Of a stretch of DNA of 64,000 bases, positions 36,244 to 44,916 are shown piece by piece. The stretch covers positions 124,001 to 188,000 of the forward strand of contig NZ_JAJAQC010000008.1 in the NCBI RefSeq assembly GCF_027604915.1, written 5' to 3'. The translations under genes and the position numbers were made by a program. The DNA comes from Streptomonospora mangrovi. GTDB lineage: Bacteria; Actinomycetota; Actinomycetes; Streptosporangiales; Streptosporangiaceae. Positions within the stretch are counted from its first letter, which is position 1. Each line of letters begins with the position of its first letter. The notes under the pieces are model-generated. The model was not told the origin of the DNA, did not search any database, and saw only the letters and a program-made list of their open reading frames with translations.

Positions 36244-37427
36244 GCCCGCACCTGCGCGGCCGCCCGGTCTTCCCGGTCCCCGCCGACCGCCCGCGCCTCC
36301 GCTGACCGGCCCTCCGCCTCCCGCGCCTCCGCCGCTTCCGCCGCCTCCTCGGCCTCCACCTCCGCCAGGGCGCGCATGACCGCGATCAGGCGGCGGTCGC
36401 GCTGGGCGATCAGCTCGGCGTTGCTGCGCCCGGCGGCGACCTCGTCGGTCTCCCGCACCATCGCGTCGCGCAGCTCCGGTGTCAGCTCGGGGGATTCCAG
36501 GCGCGTCCACGGCGACTTCAGCGACGGGCCGAAGTGGTCGAGCATGTGCGCCATCCCGCCCTCGCCCCCGGCCAGGTGGAAGGTCAGGCACGGGCCGAAG
36601 AACGCCCACCGCAGCCCCGGCCCCGCCGTCATGGCCAGGTCGATCTGCTCGGCCGTGGCCTCGCCGTTGGCGACCATGTGCAGCGCCTCCCGCCAGGCCG
36701 CCTCCTGGATGCGGTTGCCGATGAACCCCGGCAGCTCCCGGTCCATGGTGATGACCGACTTGCCCGCCGCCCGGTAGAACTCCGACGCCCACTCCACCGC
36801 CCACGCGTCCGTGGCCGCGCCGCCGACGACCTCCACCAGCGGCACCAGGTAGGGCGGGTTGAACGGGTGGCCCACCACGAGCCGGCCCGGTCGCGCCGCC
36901 CGCACCTGCATCTCCGACATGGAGTAGCCCGAGGTGGAGGACCCGACGACCACGTGCGCGGGCGCCGCCGCGTCGATCTCGGCGAGCAGGTCGACCTTCA
37001 GCTCCAGCCGCTCCGGCGCGCTCTCCTGCACGAAGTCGGCGCCGGCGACCGCCTCGGCCAGGGTGGGCGCCACCGTCAGGTCGGCCGTCGACGCCCCCTC
37101 GGCCAGGCCCAGCCGCGTCAGCGCCGGCCACGCGGAGTCGACCAGGTCGCGCAGCCGCCGCTCCGCGTCGGGCGCCGGGTCCCAGGCGGTCACCCGGTAG
37201 CCGCGCGCCAGGAAGTGCGCCACCCAGCCGCCGCCGATCACGCCCGCGCCCACGCAGGCGACGGTGCGCACCCGCTCGGGGGCGACGACGCCGGCCGGGC
37301 GGTCGGCGGCCGCCGGGGCGCCCGAGGACTCCGAGGCGCCCGGAGCCTCCACGGCCTCCGGGACCGCCGGTGCGCCCGGCGCGCCCTGCGGTCGGCTACG
37401 GGCGGGCTGCTGGTCGGGTGGTGTCAC
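36240..37427 (-). CDS. cdhA: L-carnitine 3-dehydrogenase
   Basis: Oxidises L-carnitine to 3-dehydrocarnitine with NAD. It is 395 aa, belonging to the 3-hydroxyacyl-CoA dehydrogenase fold. About 50 residues of Pro/Ala tail precede the NAD site CVGAGVIGGGWVAHFLARGY. Catalytic and substrate motifs follow: VQESAPERLELK, SSTSGYSMSEMQ, GHPFNPPYLVPLVEVVGG and the C-terminal domain MDRELPGFIGNRIQEA. The VVGG and GLRWAFFGP segments are typical of carnitine dehydrogenases. A Glu/Ala-rich tail ends the protein. GTG 37427 has AGGGGGA seven bases upstream. It overlaps the thioesterase start by four bases and follows the BKACE gene by 89 bases. Confidence 0.85.
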   Translation of the reverse strand: MTPPDQQPARSRPQGAPGAPAVPEAVEAPGASESSGAPAAADRPAGVVAPERVRTVACVGAGVIGGGWVAHFLARGYRVTAWDPAPDAERRLRDLVDSAWPALTRLGLAEGASTADLTVAPTLAEAVAGADFVQESAPERLELKVDLLAEIDAAAPAHVVVGSSTSGYSMSEMQVRAARPGRLVVGHPFNPPYLVPLVEVVGGAATDAWAVEWASEFYRAAGKSVITMDRELPGFIGNRIQEAAWREALHMVANGEATAEQIDLAMTAGPGLRWAFFGPCLTFHLAGGEGGMAHMLDHFGPSLKSPWTRLESPELTPELRDAMVRETDEVAAGRSNAELIAQRDRRLIAVMRALAEVEAEEAAEAAEAREAEGRSAEARAVGGDREDRAAAQVRA

Positions 37428-37516
37428 GGTGGTCCCCCTCCGGGTGTCGGCTGCGTGCCAGTGCATGCCAGTGCGTGTCAGGTGCGGGTCGGCGGCGTGC
37501 GGTCGCGCGGCGCGGT

Positions 37517-38419
37517 TCAGCGGGCGGCGCTGCGCAGCTTGAGCTTGGCGCGGGTCTCCTCGGGCGTGGCCACGCGGGCGCCCAGCGACTCGATGATCCC
37601 CACCGCCTTCTCCACGAGCTGGGCGTTGGTGGCCTTCACCCCCCGGCTCAGGTACAGGTTGTCCTCCAGCCCCACGCGGGCATGCCCGCCGAGCAGGATC
37701 GACTGCGCCACCCACGGCATCTGCATGCGCCCGATGGCGAAGCTCGCCCACTGCGCGCCCTCGGGCAGCAGCCGCACCATCGACTGGAGCACGCCGGGGT
37801 CGGCCGGGGCGCCGTAGGGGATGCCGGTGCACAACTGGAACAGCGCGGGGTCGTCGATCAGCCCCTCGGCGTACATCTGCTTGGCGAACCAGAGCTGCCC
37901 GGTGTCGAAGATCTCCAGCTCCGGGCGCACGCCCAGCTCCTGGATGCGCTTGGCGCCGGCGCGCAGCATGTCGGGCGTGGAGACGTAGACCAGGCTGCCG
38001 TCGCCGAAGTTGAGGCTGCCGCAGTCCAGCGTGCAGATGTCGGGCAGCAGCTCCTCCACGTGCGGCAGCCGGTCCAGCCCGTTGACCAGGTCGGTGCCCT
38101 CGCCGAACGCCAGCGGGTCGTCCTGGCCGATCACCAGGTCGCCGCCCATGCCGGCGGTCAGGTTGATGACGATGTCGACGCCGGTCTCCTTGATGCGCTC
38201 CACCACCTCGCGGTAGAGGGCGTTGTCGCGGGAGGGCGCGCCGGTCTCGGGGTCGCGGACGTGGATGTGCACCGCGCTGGCGCCGGCCTCGGCGGCGGCC
38301 ACCGCCGACTCCGCGATCTGGCGCGGGGTCACCGGCACGTGCTCGCTCTTGCGGACGGTGTCGCCCGCGCCGGTCAGCGCGGCGGTCAGGATGACGTCGG
38401 TGTTCATGGTCTCGTTCAC
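37517..38419 (-). CDS. cdhC: BKACE-family 3-keto acid cleavage enzyme (dehydrocarnitine cleavage)
   Basis: A 300-aa enzyme of the beta-keto acid cleavage family. It uses acetyl-CoA to split a 3-keto acid. Zinc ligands lie in [11 protein letters not shown] and the late [11 protein letters not shown] motif; the acetyl-CoA region [10 protein letters not shown] is also clear. In carnitine catabolism the homologue converts dehydrocarnitine and acetyl-CoA into betainyl-CoA and acetoacetate; the adjacent dehydrogenase and thioesterase make this assignment likely. GTG 38419 is preferred, since GAAGGAGG lies nine bases upstream and the codon overlaps the regulator's stop (GTGA); ATG 38407 is the alternative. 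Confidence 0.85.
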   Translation of the reverse strand: MNETMNTDVILTAALTGAGDTVRKSEHVPVTPRQIAESAVAAAEAGASAVHIHVRDPETGAPSRDNALYREVVERIKETGVDIVINLTAGMGGDLVIGQDDPLAFGEGTDLVNGLDRLPHVEELLPDICTLDCGSLNFGDGSLVYVSTPDMLRAGAKRIQELGVRPELEIFDTGQLWFAKQMYAEGLIDDPALFQLCTGIPYGAPADPGVLQSMVRLLPEGAQWASFAIGRMQMPWVAQSILLGGHARVGLEDNLYLSRGVKATNAQLVEKAVGIIESLGARVATPEETRAKLKLRSAAR

Positions 38420-39324
38420 GGCTGGGAGCCTCCTTCGATGGCGGTGGCGACGAACTCGCGCAGGGCGTCGCGCATGGCCTCCACCGTGCGGCCGGGCCGC
38501 CCGGTCATGACCTGGATGCCGAGGCCGTCGATGAGCGCGGTCAGCCGCGTCGCCATGGCCTCCGCGTCGAACTCGCGGAACTGGCCCGCCTCGATCCCCT
38601 CGCGCAGGGTGCGGGCGATGGTGTCGTGCCAGCGCTGGTAGTGGGCGGCGTGCAGCTCGCGCAGTTGCGGGTTGAGCGCGGACTCCGTCCACACCTGAAG
38701 CCAGATCGACCACTCTCGGCGCAGCAGCCCGGGGTAGGGCAGTTGCAGCTCGATCAGCCGGTGCAGCCGGGTCCGGGCGCAGGGCACGGTGTGCAGCACC
38801 GCGACCTGCCGGTCGAACGCCTGCTTGGCGGCCGAGCGCAGCGCCTCGTCGAGCAGGTCGCGCAGGGCCGGGAAGTGGTAGTGGATGGTGGCGCTGGAGG
38901 TGCCGCAGGCGCGCGCGATGTCCACCGTGCGCACGCTGTGGTAGCCGTGCACCGCGATGAGGCGGTGCGCGGCCTCGATGATCTGGCGGCGGCGCTCGGC
39001 GCCGGCGGCGCGTTCGGCGCCCCGCTCGGCGGGCGGGGCCGGTGCGCGGACCTTGGGGGGCACGGCCACGACGGTGGCCGCGTCGTCGCTGCCGTGCAGC
39101 AGCCAGTTGACGGTGACCCCGGCGACCTCGGCGACGCGGATCAGCTCCTCGGCCGACAGCCGCCGCGTGCCCTTCAGCGACTTCGACAGCTTGGAGGGCT
39201 CCAGCCCGATGAGGTCGGCGAACTCCCGCTGGGAGCGCCCCGAGCGCACGATCAGCTCGCGGACCCGCTGCCGCAGGCCCTCAAGGGGATCGGGGGCGCC
39301 GCCCGCCGCGTTCGTCGCGCTCAC
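38416..39324 (-). CDS. XRE-TetR fusion transcriptional regulator
   Basis: A 302-aa regulator with two DNA-binding modules. Residues about 13-68 are a Cro/CI helix-turn-helix ([20 protein letters not shown], then [16 protein letters not shown]). After an Ala/Pro/Arg linker, residues about 107-160 form a TetR helix-turn-helix ([20 protein letters not shown], then [12 protein letters not shown]). A TetR ligand domain follows, resembling BetI-type C-terminal domains. It is the first gene of the carnitine operon, its stop overlapping the BKACE start, so it likely regulates carnitine use. GTG 39324 lies eight bases after a TACGGT -10, predicting a leaderless mRNA. Confidence 0.85.
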   Translation of the reverse strand: MSATNAAGGAPDPLEGLRQRVRELIVRSGRSQREFADLIGLEPSKLSKSLKGTRRLSAEELIRVAEVAGVTVNWLLHGSDDAATVVAVPPKVRAPAPPAERGAERAAGAERRRQIIEAAHRLIAVHGYHSVRTVDIARACGTSSATIHYHFPALRDLLDEALRSAAKQAFDRQVAVLHTVPCARTRLHRLIELQLPYPGLLRREWSIWLQVWTESALNPQLRELHAAHYQRWHDTIARTLREGIEAGQFREFDAEAMATRLTALIDGLGIQVMTGRPGRTVEAMRDALREFVATAIEGGSQP

Positions 39325-39332
39325 GAGTGGCG

Positions 39333-39436
39333 ACCGTACCAGGGCGCTGGCGAAAATCGCAACGGTGCATGCGCCCTGCCACGGGTTATCGCAACATGAC
39401 TGACTCGGTGATCAGTCGGGGTGGCGGTGTCGCAAC
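39333..39436 (-). promoter_or_regulatory. Promoter and compound operator of the carnitine operon
   Basis: Reading the minus strand, -35 TTGCGA (39357-39362) and -10 TACGGT (39333-39338) are 18 bases apart. GTTGCGA occurs three times in the same direction (39357-39363, 39389-39395, 39430-39436); the first is the -35. Separately, GACTGA-N8-TCAGTC (39398-39417) is a 6-bp inverted repeat with TetR-operator geometry. Two kinds of site match two DNA-binding modules in the regulator. The rest of the gap to 39558 is GC-rich without a gene. Confidence 0.65.
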
Positions 39437-39558
39437 GCGCCGGGCCGGCGCCCCACGCACCGGCCCGGGGGCGCGGCCGCCCGGCGGGGCCGTCCGGCGG
39501 TCCGGCGGCCGGGGCGGGCACCGGACCGCCGCCTCCCGCCGGGCGCGCACCCGCCGCT

Positions 39559-40737
39559 TCACACCGACGGCAGCCCCGTGTAGTTCTCCGCGAGCGCGGC
39601 GGCGGCCGGCTCGCAGGCGGCGATGTGCTCCAGGTGGGAGATCTGGAGCCGGCGGTCGAACTCCGAGCCCTCCGGGTCCAGGTGCAGCAGCGTCGTCATC
39701 CAGTAGGAGAAGTGCTCGGCCCGCCACACCCGCCGCAGCGCGGTCGCCGAGTAGGCGTCCAGCCCGGCGGCGTCGCCCTTGGCGAACCACGCGCGCAGCC
39801 CCTCGGCCAGCAGCAGCACGTCGCGCATCGCCAGGTTGAGGCCCTTGGCGCCGGTGGGCGGCACGATGTGGGCGGCGTCGCCGGCCAGGAACAGCCGCCC
39901 GTGGCGCATCGGCTCGGTGACGAAGCTGCGCATCGGCGTGATGCCCACGTCGGTGATGGGTCCTTCAGCCAGGCTCCAGCCGCCGTCGCGCAGCGCGAAC
40001 CGGGCGGCCAGCTCCGACCAGATCCGGTCGTCGGACCACTGCTTCGGGTCGGTGCCGGCGGGCACCTGGAGGTAGAGCCGGCTGACCGTCTCCGAGCGCA
40101 TGCTGTGCAGCGCGAAGCCCCGGTCGCTGTGGGCGTAGATCAGCTCGTCGCAGGAGGGCGCGACGTCGGCGAGGATCCCCAGCCAGGCGAAGGGGTAGAC
40201 CTTCTCGAAGGTGCGCACCACCTCGGCGGGCAGGCTGGCGCGGCCGATGCCGTGGAAGCCGTCGCAGGCCACCACGTAGTCGCACTCCAGCACCTCCTCG
40301 GCGCCGCCGCGCGTGAACCGGATCCGGGGCCGTTCGGACACCGCGTCCTCGATGGCGGTGGCCTCGGCCTCGAACAGGATCTGCCCGCCGTCGGCCAGGC
40401 GGCGCGCGATGAGGTCCTTGACGATCTCGGTCTGCGCCCAGATCAGCACGCTGCGCCCCCCGGTGAGCGCGGGGAAGTCGACGCGGTGGCCGCGCCCGTC
40501 GAAGCGCAGCTCGATGCCCTCGTGCACGAACCCCTCGCGGTCCATCCGCTCGCCCAGGCCGGTGGCGCGCAGCGCCTCGGCCACGCCGTGCTCCACCACG
40601 CCGGCGCGCTGGCGCTTCTCGCAGTAGGCGCGGTCGCGCCGCTCCAGCACGACCGACTCGATCCCGTGCAGGTGCAGCAGGTGGGAGAGGAACAGGCCGG
40701 CGGGGCCGGCTCCGACAATGCCGACGGGGGTGCGCAT
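39559..40737 (-). CDS. pobA: 4-hydroxybenzoate 3-monooxygenase
   Basis: Hydroxylates 4-hydroxybenzoate to protocatechuate using FAD and NAD(P)H. It is 392 aa, the normal length. The N-terminal dinucleotide fold has GAGPAGLFLSHLL, ERRDRAYCEKRQRAGVVEHG covers the PobA-typical loop, CDYVVACDGFHG is the DG motif, and GDAAHIVPPTGAKGLNLAMRD is the flavin-phosphate site. ATG 40737 is at the start of the Rossmann fold. It is last in the pca cluster, 161 bases after pcaC; that gap contains CTGAC-N3-CTGAC direct repeats and may hold its own promoter. Confidence 0.95.
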   Translation of the reverse strand: MRTPVGIVGAGPAGLFLSHLLHLHGIESVVLERRDRAYCEKRQRAGVVEHGVAEALRATGLGERMDREGFVHEGIELRFDGRGHRVDFPALTGGRSVLIWAQTEIVKDLIARRLADGGQILFEAEATAIEDAVSERPRIRFTRGGAEEVLECDYVVACDGFHGIGRASLPAEVVRTFEKVYPFAWLGILADVAPSCDELIYAHSDRGFALHSMRSETVSRLYLQVPAGTDPKQWSDDRIWSELAARFALRDGGWSLAEGPITDVGITPMRSFVTEPMRHGRLFLAGDAAHIVPPTGAKGLNLAMRDVLLLAEGLRAWFAKGDAAGLDAYSATALRRVWRAEHFSYWMTTLLHLDPEGSEFDRRLQISHLEHIAACEPAAAALAENYTGLPSV

Positions 40738-40898
40738 AACCGGGTCCGCGGCACCGGGCGCCGGCCGCGCGGGGCGGCCGGGGGGCGCCGCTTGCCTCCC
40801 TTGCAGAGGTGGGTGGTCAGTGAGTCAGAGGGGGTCGAGCGGGTGGAGCGGATGGCGCGGGCGGGGGAGCGGGGCGGGGCCGGGACGCGGTCCCCGGC

Positions 40899-41330
40899 TC
40901 AGCGGGCGGGGCCGTCCCCGGGTGCCGGACCGGTCGCGGGCGCGGCGCCGGACTCGGCCAGCACGCGCTGGGCGATCCCGAACGCCTTGTTGGCGGCGGG
41001 CACCCCGCAGTAGATCGCCGCCTGGAGGAACACCTCGGCGATCTCCTCGGCGGTCAGGCCGTTGCGCAGCGCCGCGCGCACGTGCATGGCCAGCTCGTCC
41101 CAGTGGCCCTTGGCCGTGAGCGCGGTCAGCACCATGCAGCTACGGGTCCGCCGGTCCAGGCCGGGCCGGGTCCAGACCTCGCCCCAGGCGTAGCGGGTGA
41201 TCAGGTCCTGGAACGGCGCGGTGAACGGGGTCGTGGCCGCCTCGGCGCGGTCGACGTGGGCGTCGCCCAGCACCTCCCGGCGCACGGCCATGCCCTCGGC
41301 GCGGCGGGCGGTGTCGTCGCCCACGGTCAT
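40899..41330 (-). CDS. pcaC: 4-carboxymuconolactone decarboxylase
   Basis: Decarboxylates 4-carboxymuconolactone to 3-oxoadipate enol-lactone. It is 143 aa, a CMD/AhpD-fold protein. Family blocks: REVLGDAHVDRAEAATTPF, the YAWGEVWTRPGLDRRTRS segment, LAMHVRAALRNGLT and EVFLQAAIYCGVPAANKAF. Its ATG overlaps the pcaD stop. In Streptomyces and relatives this domain is commonly fused to PcaD as PcaL; here they are two overlapping genes. Confidence 0.94.
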   Translation of the reverse strand: MTVGDDTARRAEGMAVRREVLGDAHVDRAEAATTPFTAPFQDLITRYAWGEVWTRPGLDRRTRSCMVLTALTAKGHWDELAMHVRAALRNGLTAEEIAEVFLQAAIYCGVPAANKAFGIAQRVLAESGAAPATGPAPGDGPAR

Positions 41331-42145
41331 GGTGCCTCCTCGGTCTCGGTGCCCGCCTCGGCGCCGCCGGGCAGGGCGGTGCCGCCGAAGTGGGCGAGCA
41401 GCAGGTCGTTGAGCGCCGCCGCGCACTCCCAGCTCGCCAGGTGCGCGCCGGGCAGCGCGCGCAGGCGCGCGCCGGGGATCCCCGCCGCGATCGTGCGGGC
41501 GTGCTCGGGCGGCATGGCGGGGTCGGCCGAGCCGCCGACCACCAGGGTCGGCGCGGTCACGCGCGGCAGGTCGCCGCGCAGGTCCATGTGCTCGATGGCG
41601 GCGCAGCAGCCGGCGTAGCCCTCGGCGGGGGTGGCCGCGACCATCTCGCGCATCCACCGCACCGTCCGCGGCTCGCGCTCGGCGTAACCGGGGGTCAGCC
41701 AGCGGTCCACGACCGCCTCGGCGATCGCGGCGGTGCCCGAGGCGCGCACGGTGGCGGCGCGCGCCGCCCAGTCCTGCGGGCGCATCCGCGCCGACGTGCA
41801 CACCAGCGCCAGCCGGTCGATCCGCTCGGGGGCGTGCGCGGCCAGCCACATACCGGTCATGCCGCCCAACGACACCCCGGCGAAGTGGGCGCGCTCGGTG
41901 CCGAGGCGGTCCAGCAGCCGCAGGACGTCGCCGCCCAGGTCGGCCAGCCGGTAGGGGCCGGGCGGCACCGGGGAGGCGCCGTGGCCGCGCGTGTCGTAGC
42001 GCACCACCCGGTAGCGGGCGGCCAGCGCGGCGACCTGGGGCTCCCACATCGCCAGCGTGCTGCCCAGCGAACCCGACAGCACCACCAGCGGCGCGTCGGG
42101 CGGCCCCTCGGCCACGTGGTGCACCTCGACGGTCTCGGCGTTCAC
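41327..42145 (-). CDS. pcaD: 3-oxoadipate enol-lactonase
   Basis: Hydrolyses 3-oxoadipate enol-lactone to 3-oxoadipate. It is a 272-aa alpha/beta hydrolase. The oxyanion strand LVVLSGSLGSTLAMWEP, the nucleophile elbow GVSLGGMTG, the late GSADPAMP aspartate and the PGAHLASWE histidine give the triad. GTG 42145 has GAGGAGGGA upstream and overlaps pcaB's stop. It also overlaps pcaC, so the three are one transcript. Confidence 0.94.
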   Translation of the reverse strand: MNAETVEVHHVAEGPPDAPLVVLSGSLGSTLAMWEPQVAALAARYRVVRYDTRGHGASPVPPGPYRLADLGGDVLRLLDRLGTERAHFAGVSLGGMTGMWLAAHAPERIDRLALVCTSARMRPQDWAARAATVRASGTAAIAEAVVDRWLTPGYAEREPRTVRWMREMVAATPAEGYAGCCAAIEHMDLRGDLPRVTAPTLVVGGSADPAMPPEHARTIAAGIPGARLRALPGAHLASWECAAALNDLLLAHFGGTALPGGAEAGTETEEAP

Positions 42146-43548
42146 CGTGCTTCGTCCCTCCTCGGCGTCGTTGCGGCCGGCGGGCGCGCGGCCCGCTCGG
42201 CGGCGCGCCGCCGGTGGGCGGCCAGGGCGCGGTCGATCAGCGGCGCGGCCGAGCCCAGGTAGCCGGCCGGGTCCAGCAGCGCGGCGATGCGCGCGCGGTC
42301 GCGGCGGCCCGCCAGGCGCTCGGCCAGCACCTCCTCCAGCGGGCGGCCCGCGCGCGCGGCCTCGGCGCAGGCGTCGGCGACCAGGGCGTGCGCCTGGCCG
42401 CGGCCCAGCTCCCCGGCGAGGTCGGTGGTGACCCGCTCGGCCAGCGGGAACCCGCCCGAGGCGGCGAGGTTGGCGCGCATCGCCTCGGGGCGGACCTCCA
42501 GCCGTTCCAGGCTGGTGCGCAGCCACGCCACGGCCGAGCCGGTGGTGCGCAGCAGGTCGCTCAGCGCAGGCCACTCGGCGTGCCAGGCGCCGGCGGCCCG
42601 CTGGTGCTGCTGGTCCTGGGCGCCCAGCAGGGTCGCGGCCAGGCCGGGTGCGCGCCGGGCGCACGCCGCCGCCTGCACGGCCGCGATCGGGTTGCGCTTG
42701 TGCGGCAGGGTGGAGGACCCGCCGGTGCCCGGACCGCCGGCCTCGACCACCTCGCCGACCTCGGTCTGGGCCAGCAGCGCGATGTCGCCAGCCGGCTTGG
42801 CCACCGCACCGCACACCCGCGCCAGGGCGCCGGCCAGCTCGGCGATCCGGCCGCGCTCGGTGTGCCAGGGCAGGTCCGGTTCGGCCAGCCCGGTCTCGGC
42901 GGCGAACGCCGCCACCACCGCGAGCCCGTCGCCGCGCAGCGACGCCAGGGTGCCGGCCGCGCCGCCGAGCTGGGCGGCGGCGCGGTGGGCCAGCACGTGC
43001 TCCAGGGCCGCGACGGACTCCTCCAGCCCGGTCAGCCAGGTGGCGGCCACCAGTCCGAAGGTGGTGGGCAGCGCCTGCTGGAGGAGCGTGCGCCCGGCCA
43101 TCACCGTGTCGCGGTGGGCGGCGGCCAGTCCCGCCAGCGACTCCGCCGCCGCGGCGGCGTCGGCGGAGATGGCCGCGCCCGCGCGGCGCGCCACCAGCAT
43201 CGCGGCGGTGTCCATGATGTCCTGGCTGGTGGCGCCTTGGTGGATGTGGCGAGCGGCCTCGCCGCCGACCGCGCGGGTCAGCTCGGCCACCAGCGGCACC
43301 ACCGGGTTGCCCGCGCCGGTGGCGGCGGCCCCCAGCGCGGCGGCGTCGAACCGGTCGGGGTCGCAGGCGGCCGTGATCGCCTCGGCGTGCTCGGGCGCCA
43401 CCAGCCCGATGCGGGCGTGGGCGCGCGCCAGCGCCGCCTCGGCGTCCAGCAGCGCGCGCAGCCACGCCCGGTCGCCGGTCTCCTCGGCGGCCGGCCCGGC
43501 GGCGAAGACGCCGCCGAACAGGCCGACCGCCGCCTGCGCACCGGTCAC
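42142..43548 (-). CDS. pcaB: 3-carboxy-cis,cis-muconate cycloisomerase
   Basis: Cyclises 3-carboxy-cis,cis-muconate to 4-carboxymuconolactone. It is 468 aa and belongs to the fumarase/aspartase superfamily. The signature GSSTLPHKRNP is intact, preceded by QTEVGEVVE, and HIHQGATSQDIMDTA is the N-terminal active-site region. The start is GTG 43548, 27 bases after the pcaG stop. A C-terminal Ala/Arg tail extends a little beyond the usual end. Confidence 0.95.
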   Translation of the reverse strand: MTGAQAAVGLFGGVFAAGPAAEETGDRAWLRALLDAEAALARAHARIGLVAPEHAEAITAACDPDRFDAAALGAAATGAGNPVVPLVAELTRAVGGEAARHIHQGATSQDIMDTAAMLVARRAGAAISADAAAAAESLAGLAAAHRDTVMAGRTLLQQALPTTFGLVAATWLTGLEESVAALEHVLAHRAAAQLGGAAGTLASLRGDGLAVVAAFAAETGLAEPDLPWHTERGRIAELAGALARVCGAVAKPAGDIALLAQTEVGEVVEAGGPGTGGSSTLPHKRNPIAAVQAAACARRAPGLAATLLGAQDQQHQRAAGAWHAEWPALSDLLRTTGSAVAWLRTSLERLEVRPEAMRANLAASGGFPLAERVTTDLAGELGRGQAHALVADACAEAARAGRPLEEVLAERLAGRRDRARIAALLDPAGYLGSAAPLIDRALAAHRRRAAERAARPPAATTPRRDEAR

Positions 43549-43575
43549 GACGCCTCCCCAGCAGCTCGGTGGACC

Positions 43576-44139
43576 TCACACATCGAAGAAGACCGTCTCA
43601 TCCTCTCCCTGGAGGCGGATGTCGAAGCGGTAGCCGTCCTCGGCGGGTCGGGCCACCAGCGTGGCGCGCTCGGGCTCGGGCACGCTCGACAGCACCGGGT
43701 CGGCGGCGTTGGCCGCGGCCTCCTCGGGGAAGTAGACGCGGGTGACCGTGCGGTGGAGCATGCCGCGCGCGAACACCGACACGTCGATGTGGGGCGCCTG
43801 GAGCGTGCCGCCGGGGCCGGGCACCGGGCCGGGCTTGAGGGTGAAGATCCCGTACTCGCCGTTGGCGTCGGTGGGGCAGCGCCCGAACGCGCGGAACCCG
43901 GGCCGGGCCACCGCGCCGCGCGGGTCGTCGGGGTGGTCGAACCGGCCCTCGGGGTCGGCCTGCCAGGTCTCGATGAGCCCGTCGGGCACGGGCGCGCCAG
44001 CGCCGTCGTAGAGGACGCCGCGGATCCAGACCCCCTCGGGCGTGCCCTCGGCGACGGCGAAGGGGCCGTCGGGCCAGGGCAGCCCGATGTGCAGGTAGGG
44101 GCCGACGGTCTGGGAGGGGGTGGTCGCGTAGCGGGCCAT
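43576..44139 (-). CDS. pcaG: Protocatechuate 3,4-dioxygenase alpha subunit
   Basis: Non-iron subunit of the intradiol dioxygenase that opens protocatechuate. It is 187 aa with the intradiol fold: SQTVGPYLHIGLPW, ETWQADPEGRFDHP, FGRCPTDANGEYGIFTLKPG and APHIDVSVFARGML. The metal-binding tyrosines and histidines of PcaH are not conserved, as expected of the alpha chain. Its ATG overlaps the pcaH stop. Confidence 0.95.
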   Translation of the reverse strand: MARYATTPSQTVGPYLHIGLPWPDGPFAVAEGTPEGVWIRGVLYDGAGAPVPDGLIETWQADPEGRFDHPDDPRGAVARPGFRAFGRCPTDANGEYGIFTLKPGPVPGPGGTLQAPHIDVSVFARGMLHRTVTRVYFPEEAAANAADPVLSSVPEPERATLVARPAEDGYRFDIRLQGEDETVFFDV

Positions 44140-44876
44140 CAGTCCTCGTCCACCTCGTCCTCGAACACGGTGGCCTCGCGGCCGCGCAGCACGATGTCCC
44201 ACTCGTAGGCCAGCGCCCACTCCGGCGCGGTGTTGGCGTAGTCGAACCGCGCCACCAGCCGCTCGCGCGCCTTCTCGTCGGGGATGGAGTTCCACATGGG
44301 GTCCTGGAAGAACAGCGGGTCGCCCGGGAAGTACATCTGGGTGACCAGCCGCTGGGTGAAGGCCCGCCCGAACAGGGAGAAGTGGATGTGGGCTGGCCGC
44401 CAGGCGTTGTCGTGGTTGCGCCAGGGGTAGGCGCCGGGCCGGATCGTGGTGAACCGGTAGCGGCCCTGGTCGTCGGTGAGGGTGCGGCCCACGCCGGAGA
44501 AGTTGGGGTCCAGCGGGCAGGGCCAGTTGTCGCCGGTGTGGCGGTAGCGCCCGCCGGCGTTGGCCTGCCAAATCTCCACCAGGGTGTGGGGCACGGGGCG
44601 GCCGTCGCCGTCGCGCACCTGGCCGTGCACGATGATGCGCTGGCCCTGGGGCTCGCCGTCGTGCTGGCGGGTGAGGTCGCTGTCGTTCTCGCTGATGCGG
44701 TCCTCGCCCAGCAGCGGGCCGGTGACCTCGGTCAGCAGGTGCGGCAGCAGCCGCAGGCCGCGCTTGGGGTGGCGCAGCGCGGTGCTGCGGTAGCCGGGGT
44801 AGTCCAGCGGCGGGTGCACCTCGGCGTCGCGCGCGTAGGCGGGCGGCGCCGGGCGGGTGGTGGGGTCGGTGCTCAT
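44139..44876 (-). CDS. pcaH: Protocatechuate 3,4-dioxygenase beta subunit
   Basis: Iron-containing subunit of protocatechuate 3,4-dioxygenase, 245 aa. Fe(III) ligands are readable: tyrosine in GGRYRHTGDNW, tyrosine in RPGAYPWRNHDNAW, and the two histidines of RPAHIHFSLF. The N-terminal HPPLDYPGYRSTALRHP segment is characteristic. It starts 40 bases after the pcaF stop and overlaps pcaG. Confidence 0.96.
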   Translation of the reverse strand: MSTDPTTRPAPPAYARDAEVHPPLDYPGYRSTALRHPKRGLRLLPHLLTEVTGPLLGEDRISENDSDLTRQHDGEPQGQRIIVHGQVRDGDGRPVPHTLVEIWQANAGGRYRHTGDNWPCPLDPNFSGVGRTLTDDQGRYRFTTIRPGAYPWRNHDNAWRPAHIHFSLFGRAFTQRLVTQMYFPGDPLFFQDPMWNSIPDEKARERLVARFDYANTAPEWALAYEWDIVLRGREATVFEDEVDED

Positions 44877-44916
44877 GGGGGCGGTGCCTCCTCCCGGTCT
44901 GCGGGGGTGGTGGGGG

